NCBI RefSeq assembly: GCF_001426745.1
Contig: NZ_LMFI01000010.1
Location: 1,092,159-1,156,158, forward strand
Reading direction: 5' to 3'
Length of the DNA: 64,000 bases
Source of the DNA: Nocardioides sp. Root140
Lineage (GTDB): Bacteria; Actinomycetota; Actinomycetes; Propionibacteriales; Nocardioidaceae
The number at the start of each line of letters is the position of its first letter. Within the stretch, counting starts at the first letter, position 1. The notes under the pieces were generated by a model, which was not told where the DNA came from, did no database searches, and saw only the letters and a program-made list of their open reading frames with translations. Both the position numbers and the translations under genes were made by a program. Shown one piece after another: positions 60,027-64,000 of the stretch.

Positions 60027-60530
60027 ATGCCCCTCCTGCGTCCGATCAGTCCCGGCGACCACGCGTTCGTCCTGGACCTCAACCACCGCAACGTCGAGCT
60101 GCTCTCGCCGATGGACCAGACCCGCCTCGACACGCTCCTCGGCTGGGCCGACCGCGCCGACATCATCGAGCACGACGGAGAGCCCGCCGGCTTCGTGATG
60201 ACCTTCGCCCCGCGGTCGTCGTACGACTCGGAGAACTACCTGTGGTTCACCGGGCACTACGACACGTTCTACTACCTCGATCGGATCGTGCTCGACCAGC
60301 GCTTCCGCCGCCTCGGCCTGGGCAGGCGGGTCTACGAGGAGCTCGAGCGCGTCGCGGCGGCGTACGACCGGATGGTGCTGGAGGTCAACATCGACCCGCC
60401 GAACCGACCCTCCCTCGACTTCCACCGGCGTCGCGGCTACGACGAGGTGCACCGCCTGGGCAGGGCGCACGTGGTGGCGCTGATGGCGCTCGAGCTGGCC
60501 GCCCGGCCCCAACCACGGAGCGGAAAGTAG
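60027..60530 (+). CDS. GNAT family N-acetyltransferase
   Basis: 167 residues. GNAT fold with the acetyl-CoA loop DQRFRRLGLGRRVYEELERVAA near residue 95 (R/QxxGxG/A pattern) and the final strand-helix VNIDPPNRPSLDFHRRRGYDEVHRLG. The substrate cannot be told from sequence. ATG 60027 lies in the short gap with the divergent PaaN-like gene; a weak hairpin (TGATGGG/CCCATCA, 60547-60570) follows the stop. Confidence 0.88.
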   Translation: MPLLRPISPGDHAFVLDLNHRNVELLSPMDQTRLDTLLGWADRADIIEHDGEPAGFVMTFAPRSSYDSENYLWFTGHYDTFYYLDRIVLDQRFRRLGLGRRVYEELERVAAAYDRMVLEVNIDPPNRPSLDFHRRRGYDEVHRLGRAHVVALMALELAARPQPRSGK

Positions 60531-60546
60531 CGGCGCGGGAACCCGA

Positions 60547-60570
60547 TGATGGGGCAGACTCGTCCCATCA
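60547..60570. terminator. Weak hairpin after the GNAT gene
   Basis: TGATGGG and CCCATCA (7 bp, perfect) with a 10-nt loop, 16 bp after the stop. Could end the GNAT transcript or be part of the leader of the peptidase gene. Confidence 0.35.
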
Positions 60571-60656
60571 CTCCCGCCGCACTCCGCGGTTGAAGCCCGG
60601 TCATTGCGGGTAGAGGGGCGCCGTCGCGTTGGGCGGCGCTGATGAAGGGGATCTTC

Positions 60657-62174
60657 GTGAAGACCAAGTGGATTGCGGTCACCGCGGTCGTGGCGGCTGC
60701 CGTGGTGGCACTGGTGGCGGTGCTCGCCCTGGGCCTCATCGGAGGCGAGGGAGACAGCGAGGCGTCGGCCGGCAAGGCCGCCAGCCCCTCCGGCGGATCG
60801 ACCACGGACGACACCGACGACCCGGACCCGGGCTCCGACACCGACCCCGAGGACCCTGCGTTCAAGGCGGCCGAGAGCAGGACCGTCGAGGACAGCCTCT
60901 ACCCCAACGTCGGCGACCCGATCGTCGACTCGCTCCACTACGGCCTCGACCTGACCTGGGACCCCGAGGGCAAGAAGCTGACCGGCAAGGCCGAGGTCGC
61001 GTTCCGGGCGACGGCCACCCAGCAGGAGTTCCAGCTCGACTTCGGTGAGGGGCTCGAGGTCACCGCAGCCACGCTCGACGGCACGGATGTCGATGTCTCC
61101 CACCCGGGCAAGGACCTGGTCGTCAAGGCCCCGGTGACGAAGGGCCAGAAGTACCTCCTCGTCGTCGAGTACGACGGCACGCCGGTTCCTGCCGACGCAC
61201 CGACGACGCGCAGCGACTTCTCCACGACCGGCTTCACCATCACCGACGACGGCGACGTGTGGACGATGCAGGAGCCGTACGGCGCCTACACGTGGTACCC
61301 GGTCAACGACCAGCCCGCCGACAAGGCGTTCTACGACTTCACCATCACCACCCCCGCCCCGCGCATGGGCATCGCCAACGGCACGCTGACCTCCCAGAAG
61401 GAGGTCGACGGCAACACCGTGAGCACGTGGCACCTCGACAGCGCCGCGTCGTCCTACCTCGTGACCCTGGCGATCGGGGAGTACCAGAAGACCGAGGACG
61501 AGTCGGCCAGCGGAGTGCCGCTGACCTACTGGACCGAGGTCGGCGACGACCGCGCACTGAAGGCGATGCGCTACACCCGCGAGGCCGTCGACTTCCTCGA
61601 GAAGAAGCTCGGGCCGTTCCCGTTCACCTCGCTCGGCTCGGTGGTCGTCGACTCCGAGAGTGCGATGGAGACCCAGCAGATGATCACCTACGGCAACAGC
61701 GACTACACGCTCTCGCCCGAAGTGGTCGTCCACGAGATCGCGCACCAGTGGTACGGCGACATCACCTCGCCCAGCGACTGGAAGGACGTGTGGATCAACG
61801 AGGGCATGGCGATGTACATCCAGGGCGTCTTCGAGGCCGAGCAGACCGGCCGCACCATCGACGAGGTGATGGACGACTGGGCGACGTACGAGACGCAGTA
61901 CCGCGCCACCGCCGGCCCGCCCGGCAACTACGACCCGCGCACGTTCGGTGAGAGCAACATCTACTACGGCCCCGCCCTGATGTGGGACGAGCTGCGCAAG
62001 AAGGTCGGCGACGACCGGTTCTGGGCGATGGTCCGCAAGTGGCCGACCGTCCACGAGCAGGGCAACCCCACCCGCGAGCAGTACCTCGACTGGGTCGAGC
62101 AGGAGACCGGCGAGGAGCTCACCGACTTCTTCGACGCCTGGCTGATGGGCACGAAGACCCCGAAGCGCAGCTGA
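60657..62174 (+). CDS. Secreted or membrane-anchored M1 family metallopeptidase
   Basis: 505 residues from GTG 60657, which has AAGGGG seven bases upstream; ATG 60642 is five codons earlier in frame. A hydrophobic N-terminal segment (WIAVTAVVAAAVVALVAVLALGL) is followed by an acidic linker, so the enzyme is exported and perhaps anchored. The zinc site is HEIAH (359-363) with the third ligand Glu382, spacing HEXXH-x18-E as in M1. The exopeptidase motif appears as SAMETQQMITYG. The N-terminal beta domain is typical of M1. It trims peptides outside the cell. Confidence 0.92.
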   Translation: MKTKWIAVTAVVAAAVVALVAVLALGLIGGEGDSEASAGKAASPSGGSTTDDTDDPDPGSDTDPEDPAFKAAESRTVEDSLYPNVGDPIVDSLHYGLDLTWDPEGKKLTGKAEVAFRATATQQEFQLDFGEGLEVTAATLDGTDVDVSHPGKDLVVKAPVTKGQKYLLVVEYDGTPVPADAPTTRSDFSTTGFTITDDGDVWTMQEPYGAYTWYPVNDQPADKAFYDFTITTPAPRMGIANGTLTSQKEVDGNTVSTWHLDSAASSYLVTLAIGEYQKTEDESASGVPLTYWTEVGDDRALKAMRYTREAVDFLEKKLGPFPFTSLGSVVVDSESAMETQQMITYGNSDYTLSPEVVVHEIAHQWYGDITSPSDWKDVWINEGMAMYIQGVFEAEQTGRTIDEVMDDWATYETQYRATAGPPGNYDPRTFGESNIYYGPALMWDELRKKVGDDRFWAMVRKWPTVHEQGNPTREQYLDWVEQETGEELTDFFDAWLMGTKTPKRS

Positions 62175-62204
62175 TCCCACGCTGCTGACAGCGACTGCGC
62201 TGAC

Positions 62205-62250
62205 AGCGAACGGCGGCCGGTCTCCCTTGTGGGAGGCCGGCCGTTTCGCT
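62205..62250. terminator. Strong terminator after the M1 peptidase
   Basis: Stem AGCGAACGGCGGCCGGTCTCCC pairs imperfectly with GGGAGGCCGGCCGTTTCGCT around loop TTGT, followed by TTCG. It starts 31 bp after the stop and 12 bp before the next gene. Confidence 0.75.
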
Positions 62251-62261
62251 TTCGTGGGGGC

Positions 62262-63251
62262 ATGAAGATCCTGGTGCTGGGTGGCACGGTGTTCCTCTCG
62301 AAGGCGGTCGCGGCCGCGGCGGTGACGCGGGGCCACGAGGTGACGTGCGCCTGTCGGGGCACGTCGGGCCGGGTGCCCGACGGTGCCCGCCACGTCGTGC
62401 TCGACCGCGACTCGCCCGACTGGTCAGCCCTGGAGACCACCGAGTTGTTCGACGCAGTCGTCGACGTGGCCCGCCACCCGTCCCGGGTGAGGGACGCGGT
62501 GGCGACTTTCCCCAGCGCCCATTGGGTTTTCGTGTCCACGATCAACGTCTACTCCGACGACTCGATCCCCGGTGGCACGCCCGACACCCTGCCCTTGCAC
62601 CAGCCGATCACCACCGACGAGGATCCGATGTCCGGGCCCGAGGTCTACGGCGCGATGAAGGTCGCCTGCGAGCAGGTCGTGCGCACAGGTGCATCCTCGT
62701 CGACCGTGATCCGGCCGGGCCTGATCGTGGGCCCGGGTGACCCCAGCGGCCGGTTCTCCTACTGGCCGCCGCGGGTGGCCGAGGCCGGTGAGGTGCTGGC
62801 ACCCGGCTCCCCCGACGACCCGGTGCAGGTGATCGACGTGCGTGACCTGGCGGAGTGGATCGTCACCTGTGCCGAGCAGCGCACCACCGGCATCTTCGAC
62901 GGCACCGGACACATCACCACGCGCAGCGCGTTCCTCGACGAGGTGGCCCGCGGCGTCGGCGCCCAGCCGTCGTGGACGTGGGTCGGCCAGGAGTTCCTCG
63001 CCGAGCAGGACGTCGACCCGTGGTCCGGCGACCGCGCGCTGCCGGTCTGGCTCCCGCTTCCGGAGTACGCCGGCCTGATGTCCCACGACGTGGCCGCGTC
63101 GTACGCCGCCGGACTGCTGACCCGACCGTTGGCCGACACCGCGCGCGACACGCTGGCCTGGCTGCGCGCCACCCCCGACGCGACGACCACAGGTCTCAGT
63201 CGCGAAGACGAGTCCGCGGTGCTGCACGCCTGGCATAACCTCGGCGAGTGA
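62262..63251 (+). CDS. NAD-dependent epimerase/dehydratase family protein
   Basis: 329 residues. Extended-SDR: GGTVFLS at residue 8 (a GGTxFxG/S variant used by the NAD(P)-binding atypical family), DAVVDVARHPSRVRDA, STINVYSD and the Tyr-Lys pair VYGAMKVACE. C-terminal half (VIDVRDLAEWIVTCAEQ, GIFDGTGH) matches the atypical SDR/reductase class found beside many actinobacterial genes. The substrate is unknown. ATG 62262 follows a G-rich run. GTGA overlap links it to the carboxyltransferase. Confidence 0.87.
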   Translation: MKILVLGGTVFLSKAVAAAAVTRGHEVTCACRGTSGRVPDGARHVVLDRDSPDWSALETTELFDAVVDVARHPSRVRDAVATFPSAHWVFVSTINVYSDDSIPGGTPDTLPLHQPITTDEDPMSGPEVYGAMKVACEQVVRTGASSSTVIRPGLIVGPGDPSGRFSYWPPRVAEAGEVLAPGSPDDPVQVIDVRDLAEWIVTCAEQRTTGIFDGTGHITTRSAFLDEVARGVGAQPSWTWVGQEFLAEQDVDPWSGDRALPVWLPLPEYAGLMSHDVAASYAAGLLTRPLADTARDTLAWLRATPDATTTGLSREDESAVLHAWHNLGE

Positions 63252-64000
63252 CCTCGACGCGTCTCTCCGCACACCAGCTGATCGACCTCGTCCTCGACGA
63301 CCGGTCGTGGGCCTCGTGGGACACACCGCCGGCACGCCGCGACGTCGGCGAGGAGTACGCCGCACAGCTCGCGGCCGCTGCTGGGAAGGCCGGCACCGAC
63401 GAGTCCGTGATCACCGGCGAGGGCCGGATCCGCGACCGCCGGGTCGCCGTGCTCGCCGGCGAGTTCGGCTTCCTGGCCGGGTCCATCGGGCGCGACGCCG
63501 CGGACCGGCTCGTGGCCGGCATCGAGCGCGCCACCGCCGAGGGACTGCCGTTGCTGGCCGCCCCGATCAGCGGCGGGACCCGCATGCAGGAGGGCACCCC
63601 GGCGTTCGTGCAGATGGTGCGGATCAGCGCGGCCGTCGCCGCCCACAAGAACGCCGGCCTCCCCTACCTCGTCTACCTGCGCAACCCCACCACCGGCGGC
63701 GTGATGGCCTCGTGGGGTTCGCTGGGCCACGTGACCGTGGCCGAGCCCGGTGCACTCACCGGCTTCCTCGGGCCGCGGGTCTACGAGGCGCTCTACAGCC
63801 GGCCGTTCCCCGAGGGCGTGCAGACGGCGGAGAACCTCCACGCCCACGGCATCATCGACGCCGTCCTGCCGCCCGAGGCCCTGGCCGACATCGTCGACCG
63901 GGCGCTCAACATCCTGCTCGCCCCGCGCCACGGCATCGCCGCGGTGCCCGACCCGGTCGACGACCCGATCCCCGACGTCGACACGTGGGACGCCGTACGA
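63248..64000 (+). CDS. Acyl-CoA carboxylase carboxyltransferase (AccD3-like), N-terminal part
   Basis: Partial: 251 codons visible, cut by the right edge. It has the crotonase-type carboxyltransferase fold: DDRSWASWD, RVAVLAGEFGFLAGSIGRDAADRLVAGIERATAEGLPLLAAPISGGTRMQEG and the oxyanion Gly-rich loop NPTTGGVMASWGSLGHVTVAEPGAL. The N-terminal part is carboxyltransferase beta-like, and mycobacterial AccD3 is a fused beta/alpha enzyme; the alpha half would follow outside the window. It transfers CO2 from biotin to acyl-CoA. GTG start overlaps the epimerase stop by 4 bp. Confidence 0.85.
   Translation, partial: MTSTRLSAHQLIDLVLDDRSWASWDTPPARRDVGEEYAAQLAAAAGKAGTDESVITGEGRIRDRRVAVLAGEFGFLAGSIGRDAADRLVAGIERATAEGLPLLAAPISGGTRMQEGTPAFVQMVRISAAVAAHKNAGLPYLVYLRNPTTGGVMASWGSLGHVTVAEPGALTGFLGPRVYEALYSRPFPEGVQTAENLHAHGIIDAVLPPEALADIVDRALNILLAPRHGIAAVPDPVDDPIPDVDTWDAVR

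Overview
The window is high-GC actinobacterial chromosome: dense genes, many 1-4 bp ATGA/GTGA/TGATG overlaps, frequent GTG starts, mycothiol-type enzymes and an EtfD/FadE5-type beta-oxidation apparatus. Gene content and sequence style fit Nocardioides or a close relative; this is inference, as no rRNA or species marker is present. I see no phage, insertion sequence, CRISPR array or origin.

Layout. 1-1.4 kb: divergent TrmB-like (partial) and IclR regulators. 1.4-6.7 kb: a secreted IgGFc-binding/CshA/OmpA-like protein divergent from a secreted M19-like amidohydrolase. 6.7-10.9 kb: a PEP-synthase-like enzyme coupled to an AttH-like protein, divergent from a TetR gene with two matching operators between them. 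10.9-17.4 kb: a tightly overlapping minus-strand operon (SRPBCC, HSL-type esterase, SDR, Baeyer-Villiger monooxygenase, ferredoxin reductase, PF10118 hydrolase) opposite its own TetR gene, resembling the mycobacterial mymA locus. 17.4-24 kb: acyl-CoA dehydrogenase, enoyl-CoA hydratases, acyl-CoA ligase, aldehyde dehydrogenase and a TetR regulator. 24.2-28 kb: etfD, the membrane oxidoreductase that takes electrons from ETF, with an unusual ~490-residue repetitive SLFD tail. 28-32 kb: a secreted CocE-type hydrolase and a three-gene ribbon-helix-helix/DUF4097/small-protein cassette with a palindromic operator. 32-37 kb: a complete siderophore-iron uptake operon (reductase, ATPase, two permeases, lipoprotein) behind an iron-box-like dyad. 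37-45 kb: dcd, an SGNH hydrolase, tRNA-Gly(CCC), a secreted C39-like protease with a lipoprotein, YciI, DUF2461, an ECF sigma factor with a membrane partner, SnoaL-like and unknown genes. 45-47.6 kb: Rrf2 regulator divergent from a FadE5-type acyl-CoA dehydrogenase. 47.7-54.3 kb: DUF6458 and the Mrp Na+/H+ antiporter operon A(B)CDEFG. 54.4-64 kb: thioredoxin-NHL protein, MDMPI-domain enzyme, SDR, PaaN-like dehydrogenase, GNAT, M1 metallopeptidase, epimerase and a partial carboxyltransferase.

The main theme is lipid/ketone oxidation: activation, dehydrogenation, hydration and electron delivery through EtfD. The fadE5-like and etfD promoters share a dyad of type TACY-N4-AGTA, suggesting common control.

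The most unusual DNA-level signal is a family of exactly phased 22-nt intergenic repeats at three loci (38739-38871, 44985-45050, 54290-54468; 17 units). Two loci are head-to-head arrays, and the last unit of the third supplies the stop codon of a gene. A separate set of palindromes with 30-31 bp spacing lies at 58000-58074.
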